Shown here piece by piece: positions 45,101-53,375 of a stretch of DNA of 64,000 nt. The position numbers and the translations under genes were made by a program. The notes below the pieces were generated by a model. The model was not told the DNA's origin. It searched no databases and saw only the letters and a list, made by a program, of their open reading frames with translations. Every line of letters begins with the position of its first letter. Position 1 is the stretch's first letter. The DNA is from Cupriavidus necator N-1 (GTDB lineage Bacteria > Pseudomonadota > Gammaproteobacteria > Burkholderiales > Burkholderiaceae): the NCBI RefSeq assembly GCF_000219215.1, contig NC_015726.1, positions 1,240,001 through 1,304,000 of the forward strand. The letters run 5' to 3'.

Positions 45101-46028
45101 GCTGGGCGAGGCGCGTGCGCTGGGCGGCCTCGGTGATGCGTACTACCAGCAGGGCCGCATGCTGACCGCGCATGCGCATTTTGTCCGCTGCGTCGAGCTG
45201 GCGCGGGCACACGGCTTCATCCGCATCGAATGTGCCAACCTGCCGATGGTGGGCGCGGTGGAACTGTTCCGCAACGAACTTGCGGCCGCGCAGGCCAGCT
45301 GCGAGGAAGGACTGCGCCTGGCGCGGCGCATCAGCGATGCGCGCAGCGAGATGCTCGCCTACGACGTGATGACATCGACCGCACAGCTCGCCGGCGACTG
45401 GCCGCGTGCCGAAGCGCACGCGCGGCTGGCACTGGCACTGACGCGCCGGTTGGAGGCCCGGCGCTTCGAGGCGGAAGTGCTGGCCCGGCTTGGCCTGGCC
45501 ATCGGCGCGCTCGGCCAGGTGCAGGAGGCGGAGTCCCTGCTCGACGAGGCACTGCAGCTGAGCCACGCCAGCGGCGTGCGGTATTCAGGGCCAACCGTGC
45601 TCGCGTTCCTCGCGCGCACCACGCGCGATCCGGACAAGCAGCTCGACGCCCTGCGCCAGGGCGAGGCCATGCTGGCCCAGGGCTGCGTGAGCCATTGCCA
45701 CGTCGATCTGCTCGAAGCTGCGATCGACGTTTCACTGGCGGCGCGCCGGTGGCAGGAAGCCGAACGCTACCTGGCAGCGCTGCAGGATTACATGCGGCCT
45801 GAGCCGTGCCCCTGGGGAGACTTCCTGATCCGCAGGGGTCGCGCCTTGATCTGCGCCGGACGGGAAGAGGGTGGTGCGAGCACGCCGCCGCTTTGGGCCC
45901 GGCTACGGCTGCTCAGGGACGAGGCACACGCGGCCGGTCTGAATGAATCCCTGGGTGCCATCGATGCGGCACTGGAGCGGCTGAAAGCGACATCGCGTAT
46001 CGGGCAGGACGCATCTGGCCTGTCCTGA
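42117..46028 (+). CDS. SARP/BTAD-type regulator with cyclase-like, AAA ATPase and TPR domains
   Basis: Protein of 1303 residues. The OmpR-like winged helix is at about 1-95 (LFGGFQLSSADGTPIPLTAR; DKLAALCWAESNAEQARSSL) and the BTAD helical domain at about 95-245. A degenerate nucleotide-cyclase-like domain lies at about 265-395 (VLIASLDDSSVGLEPEPL; VFGVPVAHGNDAERALHTAG) and lacks the usual metal-Asp pattern. A STAND-type ATPase has the P-loop GEAGIGKSRLA at about 484 and Walker B LIVVDDVHWAER. TPR helices run from about 780 to the end. Such proteins sense a signal through the TPRs and activate promoters. The start at 42117 begins the winged helix; 32 further upstream codons are unlikely. Confidence 0.92.
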   Translation: MARARLDLFGGFQLSSADGTPIPLTARKARAVLAYLALAQGRAQPRDKLAALCWAESNAEQARSSLRQALSAARRALEEAGQHVVLAEGDSVTLGEIEVDVCEFEQFAREATPASLARAAVLYRGDLLEGFHAAAPAFDHWLAIERERLRGVALAVMARLLAHHEQAGETEQAIASATRLLALDPLQESVHRALIRLYERQGRQALALKQYRLCRAALQRELGVSPEPETEALYQAMLRARREPVAGMPAGDDGAAVPPASAVIAAEPQLRHAVVLIASLDDSSVGLEPEPLHAALARWRQHARALASACGGHITDEIGTRLTVVFGVPVAHGNDAERALHTAGALHAGLARLAESANARLLARVGLASGQVLAACGESGMTLTGGPVSVALQAMERAEPGATMVSNRVYQALPGRLEADCVAHAVLPGAAEPIPLWRVRRFLGVEQAPAQHAFVGRQAELAQLAGVADSCLRSGHGRVVLIRGEAGIGKSRLADRFVALAREHGLEAHRALVLDFGAGSGGDPLRLLARSLLGVAPRTGAGGAAAEEATGAAIGQALAAWQLGEDELVFARDMFEQPQSREQAAALAAMDAASRQRGAQRLMVTLATRRSAVRAQLIVVDDVHWAERTVLDCLAQLAAATRSHALILVLTVRPEHDPLDVAWRASSQGASLTTIDLGPLDDAEAHELAACHRQVDPAVAATCIRRAEGNPLFLDQLLRGAEAGADELPGTLQSIVLARMDRFSTADRQALQAAAVLGQRFGPAALRRLLEDPAYACERLVQEAMARPEGEDYLFMHALIHEAVYASLLKSRRQNLHRRAAAWYEGRDPALMAEHLDAAGDPGAPEAYAAAARHEAAHFRGERALRLVERAQRLDSGDACRHTLACLHGELALDLGLPTQSLQAFRQAQLLASDAAQRARVWLGTAAALRLLDRYDEALAALREAEQAAAAPGQPERLAEIESLRGNLYFPKGDMEECLAAHQRALGHARAGGSVLGEARALGGLGDAYYQQGRMLTAHAHFVRCVELARAHGFIRIECANLPMVGAVELFRNELAAAQASCEEGLRLARRISDARSEMLAYDVMTSTAQLAGDWPRAEAHARLALALTRRLEARRFEAEVLARLGLAIGALGQVQEAESLLDEALQLSHASGVRYSGPTVLAFLARTTRDPDKQLDALRQGEAMLAQGCVSHCHVDLLEAAIDVSLAARRWQEAERYLAALQDYMRPEPCPWGDFLIRRGRALICAGREEGGASTPPLWARLRLLRDEAHAAGLNESLGAIDAALERLKATSRIGQDASGLS

Positions 46029-46044
46029 TCGAAAGGGCTCACCG

Positions 46045-48045
46045 TCACCCCACGCAGCGTTCAAGGAGCGCCTGGCCGCTGGTCACGGGCGCGGTACAGG
46101 TGCGATGTCGGCACACGTAGGCTGCCGGCCGGCCGTCGACCGGGAGCCGCCCCTGGCCGACGGGAACGTCTTCGGCGAATGCCAGCACGCGTGCCGGAAG
46201 ATAGGTGCGGTGAACGCTTTCCACCAAGGCGGCGGCCGCCGCCTTGTCGCCGGCAAGAATGATCCCGAACGCGCCGCGCTGCGCGAAGTCCGCGGCGGCC
46301 AGGAGGTGCACGAAGCCGGCCGGGGCCGCGGTGGCGGCAGCCCGGTAACGCTGGAATTCCTGCTCGGCGAGGTCACGATAGCGATCCTCGCCGGTGAGTT
46401 CATGCAAGCGCAGGAAGGCGAACACGCTGGCTGAAATGCCAGACGGCCATGCGCCGTCGTACGGACCGCGAGGCCTGTGTATCAATGGCTCGCCATCATT
46501 GGGCGTGAAATACAGCCCGTCGCCCCGGAACCTGTCGATGATGAGCGTCACGAGTTCGGCGGCGCGATCGAGGTATCTCCTGTCGAAGCAGGATTCGTAG
46601 AGGTCGATCAGCGCGTTGGCCAGGAAGGCATAGTCTTCCAGGAACCCTGGCACCTTGACTGTGCCGTTCTTCCAGTACCGATACACACCGCCGTCCGGCA
46701 TGGTGAGCTTGTCCTGGACAAAGCTGGCGGCACGCCTTGCGGCGGCGAGGTGTGCGGGGTTGCCCGTTGCCTGGTAAGCCGCGCAGAGTCCCTGGATCAT
46801 GAGACCGTTCCACCCGGCGAGAATGTTGTCGTCGCGGCCGGGGCGCACGCGCCGGGCGCGTGCTGCCAACAGCCGCTCGCGCCAGCCTTCCAGCCGTGCC
46901 TCCTCCAGAGGAGTCAGCGTGACGGCACGGTGGAGCACCGATCTGCCGGGCTCAAAGTTCCCGCCTTCGGTCACGCCGTAGGCGCGACACGCCAGGGCCC
47001 CCTCGGATTCGCCCAGGACTGCCTTTACCTCGGCCGCTGTCCAGACATAAAAGCGGCCTTCCTCGCCTTCGCTGTCGGCATCTTCGCCGGCATGGAAGCC
47101 GCCGTCGGGGTGCGTCATGTCTCGCAGAATGTACGCGATCGTTCCCTCGAATACGCGGCGCCAGGCTTGCTTTCCGGTCAGGCGATAGGCGTTGGCGTAG
47201 AGTGTGACGAGCTGGCCGTTATCGTAAAGCATCTTTTCGAAGTGGGGCACGGCCCAGCGTTCGTCGACACTGTAGCGGGAAAACCCACCGCCGAGCTGAT
47301 CATGGATGCCGCCGGCCGCCATGCCGTCGAGCGTGCGCTCCAGCGCATCAAGCAGCGCGGGTTCATGCGTTCGCTGACAGATGCGCAGCACGAGGTCGTA
47401 CGCGCTTGCGTTGGGAAACTTGGGCGCTCCGCCCAGGCCGCCATGGGTCGGGTCCGTATTGCGCGCGAGGGCGAGGGCTGTCTGCGCGGGCAGGTCCTGG
47501 ACTTCCGCGGCCTGTTCCGCGTCTTCACGGCTCAGGACCCCTTCGTCCAGGTGCCGGAACCCCTGCTGAAACTGCTCGATGGTGTCGCGCAGTTCCTGGC
47601 GGCGATGCCTCCAGGCTTCGCTCAGGCTCAGCAGCACGCGCGGGAGCCCAGGGCGGCCGTAGCGGTCATCCGGCGGAAAGTAGGTGCCACCGTAGAAAGG
47701 CTCTCCTTGCGGCGTCAGGAATACCGTCAGCGGCCAGCCGCCGCCCTGTCCCATCAACTGGGGGACTTTCTGGTAAATGTCGTCGAGGTCGGGACGCTCC
47801 TGCCGGTCGACCTTGATGCTGATGAACCGCTCGTTCATCAGGGCGGCGATCCGGGGATTCTCGAACGATTCGTGCGCCATCACGTGGCACCAATGGCAGG
47901 TGGCGTAGCCGACCGAAAGCAGGACCGGCTTGTCGTCGTCGCGCGCACGGCGAAACGCCTCTTCGCACCAGGGATACCAGTCGACCGGATTATCCGCGTG
48001 TTGCCGGAGGTAAGGCGAGGTTTCTGTGGCGAGCCGGTTTGTCAT
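46045..48045 (-). CDS. DUF255 thioredoxin-domain / six-hairpin protein (YyaL, SPATA20-like)
   Basis: Protein of 666 residues. The thioredoxin-like domain at about 1-165 has [20 protein letters not shown] at the start, the redox-like CHWC in [17 protein letters not shown], and [20 protein letters not shown]. The rest is an alpha/alpha toroid of the N-acylglucosamine-epimerase/cellulase type ([32 protein letters not shown] segment). The function is uncertain; cytoplasmic. The ATG at 48045 has GGAG seven bases before it and matches the family start. The open frame runs on upstream to 48630 but is not protein-like. Confidence 0.92.
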   Translation of the reverse strand: MTNRLATETSPYLRQHADNPVDWYPWCEEAFRRARDDDKPVLLSVGYATCHWCHVMAHESFENPRIAALMNERFISIKVDRQERPDLDDIYQKVPQLMGQGGGWPLTVFLTPQGEPFYGGTYFPPDDRYGRPGLPRVLLSLSEAWRHRRQELRDTIEQFQQGFRHLDEGVLSREDAEQAAEVQDLPAQTALALARNTDPTHGGLGGAPKFPNASAYDLVLRICQRTHEPALLDALERTLDGMAAGGIHDQLGGGFSRYSVDERWAVPHFEKMLYDNGQLVTLYANAYRLTGKQAWRRVFEGTIAYILRDMTHPDGGFHAGEDADSEGEEGRFYVWTAAEVKAVLGESEGALACRAYGVTEGGNFEPGRSVLHRAVTLTPLEEARLEGWRERLLAARARRVRPGRDDNILAGWNGLMIQGLCAAYQATGNPAHLAAARRAASFVQDKLTMPDGGVYRYWKNGTVKVPGFLEDYAFLANALIDLYESCFDRRYLDRAAELVTLIIDRFRGDGLYFTPNDGEPLIHRPRGPYDGAWPSGISASVFAFLRLHELTGEDRYRDLAEQEFQRYRAAATAAPAGFVHLLAAADFAQRGAFGIILAGDKAAAAALVESVHRTYLPARVLAFAEDVPVGQGRLPVDGRPAAYVCRHRTCTAPVTSGQALLERCVG

Positions 48046-48124
48046 CCTGGTCTCCAGCCTGGGCCGGTGGGACAACTGTGGCGCAGAACAGGGCGCCCGG
48101 CAAGCGCGTGGCGGGTTTCCGGCA

Positions 48125-48418
48125 TCAGGCCACCCCAACCCCTGGTGACCAGTACTGGTATCGCCAGGTAAAGCCATCGCGCGGTGGCGTGGTGCCGGGG
48201 GGTGCCCCACCGCCACGATAGGCGAAGGTGTACAGCACCAGCGCCGTGCGCCGCGAAGAGTACCGGTCCCGCAGGGGCATGGCCTCCCTTGCGGGCCACC
48301 AGCGCGGTGCAAGCAGCGCGCCGCTGACATAGGCCAGGCCGCAGTGCCCCCAGCCGGCTGCAGACAGCTGCCACAGCCAGCGGTAGCCGGCGTTCGGAGG
48401 GCGTGAGCGAGCGCGCAT
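48125..48418 (-). CDS. Small aromatic-rich hypothetical protein (97 aa)
   Basis: Start at 48418 with AAGGAG four bases before the ATG, a strong site. It is rich in Trp, Tyr and Arg ([37 protein letters not shown]). It has one Cys and no signal peptide. It stands 79 bases upstream of the DUF255 gene in the same direction, so a short operon is likely. The family is not recognised by me. Confidence 0.6.
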   Translation of the reverse strand: MRARSRPPNAGYRWLWQLSAAGWGHCGLAYVSGALLAPRWWPAREAMPLRDRYSSRRTALVLYTFAYRGGGAPPGTTPPRDGFTWRYQYWSPGVGVA

Positions 48419-48642
48419 GCGACTCCTTGTTTCAGTTCGGATCCGCTACGGCTCTGATCCGATCCGTCCACTTTTGCATTGCCGGACGGTTTGCCGACCA
48501 GGGACTGCGATCGGTTAAGGCGACTGTGGCAAAAAAAACTGCCCGGGGCAATGCAAGTTACAGTGCCTGCCGGCATGTCACCAGCGAGGCCCGCGAGGCG
48601 AGTGGTCAACGTCGCCCTGATACGCCACAAATAAAAGGAGCC

Positions 48643-48843
48643 ACAAACAAAAAGAGCACCTTCTACAGGTGCTCAGTGCTTCCAACAATCGGGTGCGTCC
48701 GAACCGGGTCAGCAACTTATGATCCGGTCCGGACCTGCAGGCATATGTGGCCTGCACGATCACGCTTCATCTGGCAGATCATCCAGGAAACATGATCGTT
48801 TCGCTGACCTACCTTCGCTTTACTCAAGCGTGTCTCAGTCAGC
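48643..48843 (-). ncRNA. Candidate structured small RNA, about 200 nt
   Basis: Bounded by its own promoter and terminator, with no plausible ORF inside. The 5' part folds as an outer stem GCTGAC/GTCAGC enclosing CGCTT-gagta-AAGCG. Then follow GAAAC-gatcat-GTTTC, a CTGG/CCAG hairpin, the stem GCAGGC-cacatat-GCCTGC and the palindrome GGTCCGGACC. The stretch is AT-richer than the surroundings. It does not match the overall shape of 6S, tmRNA or RNase P as I know them. Start and end come from the signals, not from data. Confidence 0.6.
48649..48674 (-). terminator. Terminator of the small RNA
   Basis: Minus strand: GAGCACCT-gtaga-AGGTGCTC (48674-48654) followed by TTTTT and a further TTTG, a textbook intrinsic terminator. 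The nearest gene end on this strand (48928) is 250 bases away, which argues for a separate transcript. Confidence 0.8.
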
Positions 48844-48849
48844 ACTTTA

Positions 48850-48877
48850 AGTATAGGGCAGCCGACGGTCAGGTCAA
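48850..48877 (-). promoter_or_regulatory. Promoter of the small RNA
   Basis: Minus strand: TTGACC (48877-48872), a 16-base spacer and TATACT (48855-48850). Very close to the sigma-70 consensus; the predicted start is near 48843. Confidence 0.75.
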
Positions 48878-48927
48878 CCTGAATCTGGCTGTGCCGCCGC
48901 GCGAGCAGCCTGGTCCAGCGAGCTGCG

Positions 48928-49215
48928 CTACAGGGCCGCGATGAACTTGTCCCACGGCGTCGCTTGCAGCGTCTCGGTCGCGGCGTGTCCGTAGCCCCGG
49001 ATGATCAACGCCGCCCGCTCGAGTTGCTTCAGGTCGTCCGTCTCGACAATGTCCACGACGTCAAAGCGCCCGAGTGTCAGATAGCTGTCCTTCCAGGTGA
49101 CTGCAGGGCATTCGGCCTTGATTTTCTCGGCCACCGTGGCGGCGAGTTTCTTCATGTCCCTGGGGTCCGTGAACGCGTCAGGAGCGAGACGGCTGAGGAT
49201 GACGTATGTAGTCAT
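48928..49215 (-). CDS. GYD domain protein (95 aa)
   Basis: Short ferredoxin-like alpha/beta protein. It begins TTYVILSRLAPDAFTDP, with DSYLTLGRFDVVDIVETDD in the middle and RGYGHAATETLQAT at the end, the standard GYD pattern (the name motif is here in a modified form). Cytoplasmic; the function of the family is unknown. GGAGG lies upstream of the ATG at 49215. It precedes the small RNA promoter. Confidence 0.85.
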   Translation of the reverse strand: MTTYVILSRLAPDAFTDPRDMKKLAATVAEKIKAECPAVTWKDSYLTLGRFDVVDIVETDDLKQLERAALIIRGYGHAATETLQATPWDKFIAAL

Positions 49216-49382
49216 GGCATACCTCCGTGCAAGAAATTGCTCCGCAAATCGGCACGGCAGTCATGCGGGAACAACCGGCCGCAGGTCTTTTAGTCTATGT
49301 CATCGGCGCCCGCCTGCTGCGACCTGTCCCCAGGGCCCCGTGGGCCGGGCCATCAACGAACTCCCTGCGGCCATGGCTTTGA

Positions 49383-50411
49383 TCAGCCATGCGCCTGCGA
49401 ATGCAGTTCCACCACGTCTCGATCGGCTACCGGATGATCGGCGCCCACCTGCTGGCCGCTGAACTTGCCACTCCCCCAAATGCGGGCGAACTTGAACGTA
49501 CGTGCGAGATCAGGGTGCACCTGCAGGGCGACATCCAGCACGGTGTCGCCGCGGCGCATCGTAAAAGGCCGACGCTGGTCGACGGGTTTCCCGGGTGCCT
49601 TGGTGTAGACACGCACGATGCCCAGAGCCCTGAAAAGGAACGGACCGACCTCGGCCAGTCCGCGCCCGCCGGTTGCCGAGGTTGCGAGCGCCGGAAAATG
49701 TACACCGAGCAGGTCTTCGAGCACGGCCGCGTCTTCCGGCTTGGCGAGATCAGTCTTGTTGGCCAGCAGCAGCGCAGGGAGGTGAACACTGAACGGGTCA
49801 GCCGCCGCTTCCGCCGTCGCCCCAGGGCTGTCAGCCTGACCCGGCCAGCGCTCCGACAGGATGATCTTTGCCTCGGCGAGGCGCCTCAGAATCAGCGCCA
49901 ACTGTTCTGTACAGTCTGGCGCGCTCAGATCGACCACGAGCAGTACGCCGTCTGCCGCCCGCAATATGTCGGTGAGCCCGGGTTGCATGAATTCGACTGA
50001 TACAGGTGGCAGATCCACCAGCTGAAAAGCAATGTCGTCGAACGGCAACATGGCGGGAACCGGAAACTGCGTAGGGTGGGGGTAGGGCCCGACCTCGTTG
50101 CCCGATCCTGTCAGCCTTGCGTGCAGGCTGGATTTTCCCGCGCCGGGCGGGCCGATCAGACAGAGCTGCGCCGCGCCTTCTGGATGCACCGCATGTGCCG
50201 GCCCTCTGTGAGCGGCCTTCCCGTGGCCCGCGGATGCCTGGGTGAGTTCCCTGATCCGCGACTTGATATCGGCCTGCAGACGCTCCGTCCCCTTGTGTTT
50301 CGGGATGACACGGAGCATCTCCTTCAGGCATTCGAGCTGCTCGCGCGGCTGGCGTGCCAGCCGATAGGCTTGTTCGGCCTGCTTGTACTCTGGAGTGAGG
50401 TTTGCTGGCAT
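49383..50411 (-). CDS. DRG/Obg-type GTPase with C-terminal TGS domain
   Basis: Protein of 342 residues. The first 75 or so are helical and charged (EYKQAEQAYRLARQPREQLE; RLQADIKSRIRELTQA). The G domain has G1 GPPGAGKSS, G3 LVDLPP (in place of DxxG: FQLVDLPPVS), G4 NKTD and G5-like TSATGG. The end is a TGS domain (VRVYTKAPGKPVDQRRPFTM; VALQVHPDLARTFKFARIWG). It is like eukaryotic DRG proteins and unusual next to the standard bacterial Obg/YchF. ATG 50411 is used; upstream TTG codons at 50459 and 50466 lack support. Confidence 0.88.
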   Translation of the reverse strand: MPANLTPEYKQAEQAYRLARQPREQLECLKEMLRVIPKHKGTERLQADIKSRIRELTQASAGHGKAAHRGPAHAVHPEGAAQLCLIGPPGAGKSSLHARLTGSGNEVGPYPHPTQFPVPAMLPFDDIAFQLVDLPPVSVEFMQPGLTDILRAADGVLLVVDLSAPDCTEQLALILRRLAEAKIILSERWPGQADSPGATAEAAADPFSVHLPALLLANKTDLAKPEDAAVLEDLLGVHFPALATSATGGRGLAEVGPFLFRALGIVRVYTKAPGKPVDQRRPFTMRRGDTVLDVALQVHPDLARTFKFARIWGSGKFSGQQVGADHPVADRDVVELHSQAHG

Positions 50412-50500
50412 GGGCTGTCGCCAGAGCTTCAGCGTCCGGAAGCCGAAAGAGCGATCCAATCGCCAAAGGGCAGTTTCATTCTAGTCTGCCGTCCGTGCTG

Positions 50501-51349
50501 CTAATGGCAAGCGGGGCCGGCAGCGGCGCCGTACCCGGTCTCCAGCCCGACCATTCGCTCAGCGCGCAAGGCTGCCCGCCGGCCCCGCACGGTGTTGACG
50601 CCGCACAGCAGGCCCAGCCCGACCACGAAGTAGCTGCCGGTGACCAGCAGCGCCTGCCGGTGATCGCCGCCCGTCAGCCAGCTTGCCATGCCATAGGTCA
50701 GTGGCCCGGCGATCGAGGCCAGCTTGACCGCCAGGCCCCAGAGCCCGAAGAACTCGGCCGCGCGCGAGGGCGGAGCCAGCAGCCCCACCATGGCCCGTCC
50801 GGCGGACTGGGCGGCGCCCAGGCACAGGCCGGCCACATTGGCGGCCAGCCAGAACAGCGGCGCTTCGCGCGCGGCGCGCGCCAGCATGATGGTCAGGATC
50901 CAGCCCAGCAGCGTCAGGGCAATGGCGCGCACGTGGCCGATGCGGTCCTGCACATGGCCGAACAGGAAGGCGCTGGCCGCCGCCGTCAGATTGACCACCA
51001 GCACCAGGGTCAGGGTCTGCCGCATGGTGAAGCCCATGGCCTGGTTGGCGTAGATGGCGGTCAGCGTGATCACCGCCTGGATGCCGGCCTGGTAGAACAG
51101 GGTGCACAGCAGGAAGCGGCGCAGGTCCTTGAACTTGCGCAGCTGGCCCAGGCGTTGCCATACCCTGGCCCAGGCCGTGCCGATGGCCCGTTCGCCAGCC
51201 GGCGCGGCCGCGGCGACCTGTGGCGCGCCGCGGTCGCGCAGCAGCAGGAAGGTCGGCAGGCTCGCCACGGCAAAGATGGCTGCCGTGATCAGCATGGTGA
51301 CGGGAACGAACTGGCTGGCGACCTGGCCGCGCGCGCTGGCCCAGTTGAC
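50501..51349 (-). pseudogene. UMF1/Atg22-type MFS transporter, C-terminal half
   Basis: The frame from about TTGAC (51349) reads VNWASARGQVASQFVPVTML, then the second six-TM half to the stop at 50501 (TAAIFAVASLPTFLLLRDRG; ALTLLGWILTIMLARAAREA). The N-terminal half is at 55932-56477. The gene was broken by the insertion 51350-55931. An internal ATG (51295) could start a half-protein, but a six-helix half is unlikely to transport. Confidence 0.9.
51345..51349. other. TTGAC target of the IS200/IS605 insertion
   Basis: Lies directly before the left end of the element (CAGGTGCGCGGC then the split hairpin). It is part of the original MFS codons (GTC AAC on the coding strand). The position equals the target/TAM place known for IS200/IS605 elements. 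Confidence 0.65.
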
Positions 51350-51397
51350 CAGGTGCGCGGCAAGCCTCGGCCTTTAGGCCTGAGCTTTACCCACATC

Positions 51398-51993
51398 CTA
51401 TGGACCTGAACTGAAGATGCGGAACATTTCGGTAATCTCGTGGAGGACGAAGAAGCCTCGCCAGATAACCGTGGCGCCGGGCGGAGGATCACTGCGGCGA
51501 TTCAGGTAGCCACCCAGCGTGGCGATCCACAGTACTGCCTGATTCAGCGATGGCACTTTGTCCGGTGGCCGGGTGGTTCGGTGTACGCGGCAATACAGAG
51601 CCTGCCATTCGATGGGCTGAAGGACTACCTCGCAGGGCAACTCGCCATCAAGGCGAGCCAGTAGAGTCGTGTACAGAATGCGCCAGGCGATTACGGCAAA
51701 CAGGGAGGTGGCCCGCACGAAGCGTTCCAGTGTACCGAATTGGCGGGCCTCGATACGGCAGCCACTCTTGAGCACACGGTGCCAGGTCTCGATGGTCCAG
51801 CGCCGCGCATACCACTGAAGCCGTTCAAGAGCCTGCTCAGGCGAGTGCGTGGGCACCGAACTGAGTAGCATCCATTCGAGCGGCTCGATACCGGCGGGCG
51901 GTTCGTCCTCGATGACATGCACAGCGAAGACATTCTGCTCGGGCAAGCCAGCCCGCGTCTGAGGTGGTTGCAGGCGAACGGGCGCGTATCGCA
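51398..51993 (-). pseudogene. IS4-family transposase, C-terminal fragment
   Basis: The frame shows RYAPVRLQPPQTRA-like joining sequence, then LPEQNVFAVHVIEDEPPAG, the Y-(2)-R-(3)-E-(6)-K signature in WYARRWTIETWHRVLKSG (catalytic Glu), and the Tn5-type dimerisation end. It belongs with the fragment at 53376-54200. It is cut at the 8-bp target duplication of the IS256 element. Confidence 0.88.
51986..51993. repeat. 8-bp target duplication of IS256 element, left copy
   Basis: GTATCGCA, identical to 53368-53375. On removal of one copy and the element, the IS4 transposase frame reads on through LTLRYAPVRL. Confidence 0.88.
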
Positions 51994-53367
51994 GAGCCTG
52001 TCAGATTTCTTGTGTGTTGAGGTCATGAGACGATATCGAAAGAAACGCCTTATGACCGAAACAACAAGCATGACCAAGAAGAGCAAGAAATCGAGCGCGC
52101 CGAAGCTGTTTCCGGATGAGTTGATCGATCAACTGCTGGCTCAGGTACAGAACAAGGACGCCGAGTCGATTCTCGGTGAATCAGGCTTGGCCGGCCTGCT
52201 CAAGAAGCAGTTGGCCGAGCGTATGCTTGCCGCCGAACTGACGCACCATCTGGCCAGCGAGGCCAAGCAAGGCAAGAGCGGCAATCACCGCAACGGCAGC
52301 AGTGCAAAGACCGTCATCACGCCCAACGGCGAGCTGGAGCTGGACATTCCGCGCGACCGGCAAGCCACCTTCGAGCCGCAACTGGTCGCCAAGTACCAAC
52401 GCCGGCTGTCCGGCTTCGACGACCACGTAATCAGCATGTATGCACGCGGGATGAGCGTGCGTGAGATTCAGGGCCATTTGCAGGAACTGTATGGCCTGCA
52501 GGTCTCGCCCGACCTGATCTCCACCATCACCGACGAGGTACTGGCGGAGGTCGAGCAATGGCAGCAGCGTCCGCTGGAGGCGATGTACCCCATTGTCTAC
52601 TTCGACGCGCTGCGCCTGAAGATCCGCGACGAAGGCACCGTCAGGAACAAGGCGGTGTACCTCGCGCTGGGCATCCGCGCCGATGGGCGCAAGGAAGTCC
52701 TCGGCCTGTGGATCGAGCAGACCGAAGGCGCCAAGTTCTGGCTCAAGGTCTTCAACGAGCTGAAAAACCGCGGCCTGGAGGATATCTTGGTCGCCGTGGT
52801 CGATGGCCTGCGCGGCTTCCCCCAGGCAATCGAGGCCGTCTACCCGGCCGCGCAAATCCAGACCTGCATCGTCCACCTGCTCCGCAACTCGCTGAACCTG
52901 GCGAGCTGGAAGGATCGCAAGGGCCTGGCGACCGCGCTCAAGCCGATTTACCAGGCTGCCACGGCCGATGCCGCTGCCACTGCGCTGGATGCCTTTGCCG
53001 GCAGCGACTGGGGCCGCAAATTCCCGACGGTGGCCGACATGTGGCGGCGGCAATGGGAGCAGGTCATCCCGTTCTTCGCCTATCCGCCGGAAGTGCGCAG
53101 AATCATCTACACCACTAATGCCATCGAGAGCATGCACATGCAGTTGCGCAAGATCGTCAAGAACCGGGGCCACTTCCCCAGCGACGAAGCCGCCAGCAAG
53201 CTGCTGTACCTGGCCTTGCGCAACATCGAGAAAGATTGGAAGATGCCGCCCATCACCTGGAAACAAGCGGCCAACCAGTTCGCCATTCTCTTCGGTGACC
53301 GCTTCACCAACGCCCTACGCTGAGATTTATTTAACCGACCTCAGCACACAGAATTCCTGACACCTCC
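51994..53367 (+). mobile_element. IS256-family insertion sequence, 1374 bp
   Basis: Bounded by 8-bp direct repeats GTATCGCA and by imperfect inverted ends GAGCCTGTCAG...TGTTGAGGTC (left) and the complement of GGAGGTGTCAGG...GTGCTGAGGTC (right). It carries one complete transposase. The most recent of the three nested insertions, because it interrupts the IS4 transposase and is itself intact. Confidence 0.92.
52052..53323 (+). CDS. IS256-family (Mutator-like) transposase
   Basis: DDE transposase of 423 residues from ATG 52052. Upstream in-frame codons to 52025 are also inside the element; anything earlier lies outside it. The N-terminal helical DNA-binding part carries NGSSAKTVITPNGELELDIP. 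The acids are Asp in YFDALRLKIRDEG, Asp in VVDGLRGFPQAI and Glu in TTNAIESMHMQLRK, with IQTCIVHLLRNS between. All are intact, so the enzyme is probably active. The ribosome-binding site is weak, as usual for IS genes. Confidence 0.94.
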   Translation: MTETTSMTKKSKKSSAPKLFPDELIDQLLAQVQNKDAESILGESGLAGLLKKQLAERMLAAELTHHLASEAKQGKSGNHRNGSSAKTVITPNGELELDIPRDRQATFEPQLVAKYQRRLSGFDDHVISMYARGMSVREIQGHLQELYGLQVSPDLISTITDEVLAEVEQWQQRPLEAMYPIVYFDALRLKIRDEGTVRNKAVYLALGIRADGRKEVLGLWIEQTEGAKFWLKVFNELKNRGLEDILVAVVDGLRGFPQAIEAVYPAAQIQTCIVHLLRNSLNLASWKDRKGLATALKPIYQAATADAAATALDAFAGSDWGRKFPTVADMWRRQWEQVIPFFAYPPEVRRIIYTTNAIESMHMQLRKIVKNRGHFPSDEAASKLLYLALRNIEKDWKMPPITWKQAANQFAILFGDRFTNALR

Positions 53368-53375
53368 GTATCGCA
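53368..53375. repeat. 8-bp target duplication of IS256 element, right copy
   Basis: GTATCGCA, the partner of 51986-51993. Confidence 0.88.

Noticed and set aside
46045..48630. A start of the DUF255 protein at 48630
   Set aside because: The upstream 195 codons are Pro/Arg/Cys-rich without family similarity, cross another well-supported small gene frame (48125-48418) and lack a ribosome-binding site; ATG 48045 fits the family start.
48578..48763. A 61-codon ORF on the minus strand through the small-RNA region
   Set aside because: It reads through the strong terminator, has a GTG start without ribosome-binding site and is Cys/Arg-rich noise.
50501..51295. A complete short MFS transporter
   Set aside because: It begins in the middle of the family alignment; the missing half is found at 55932-56477 on the same strand.
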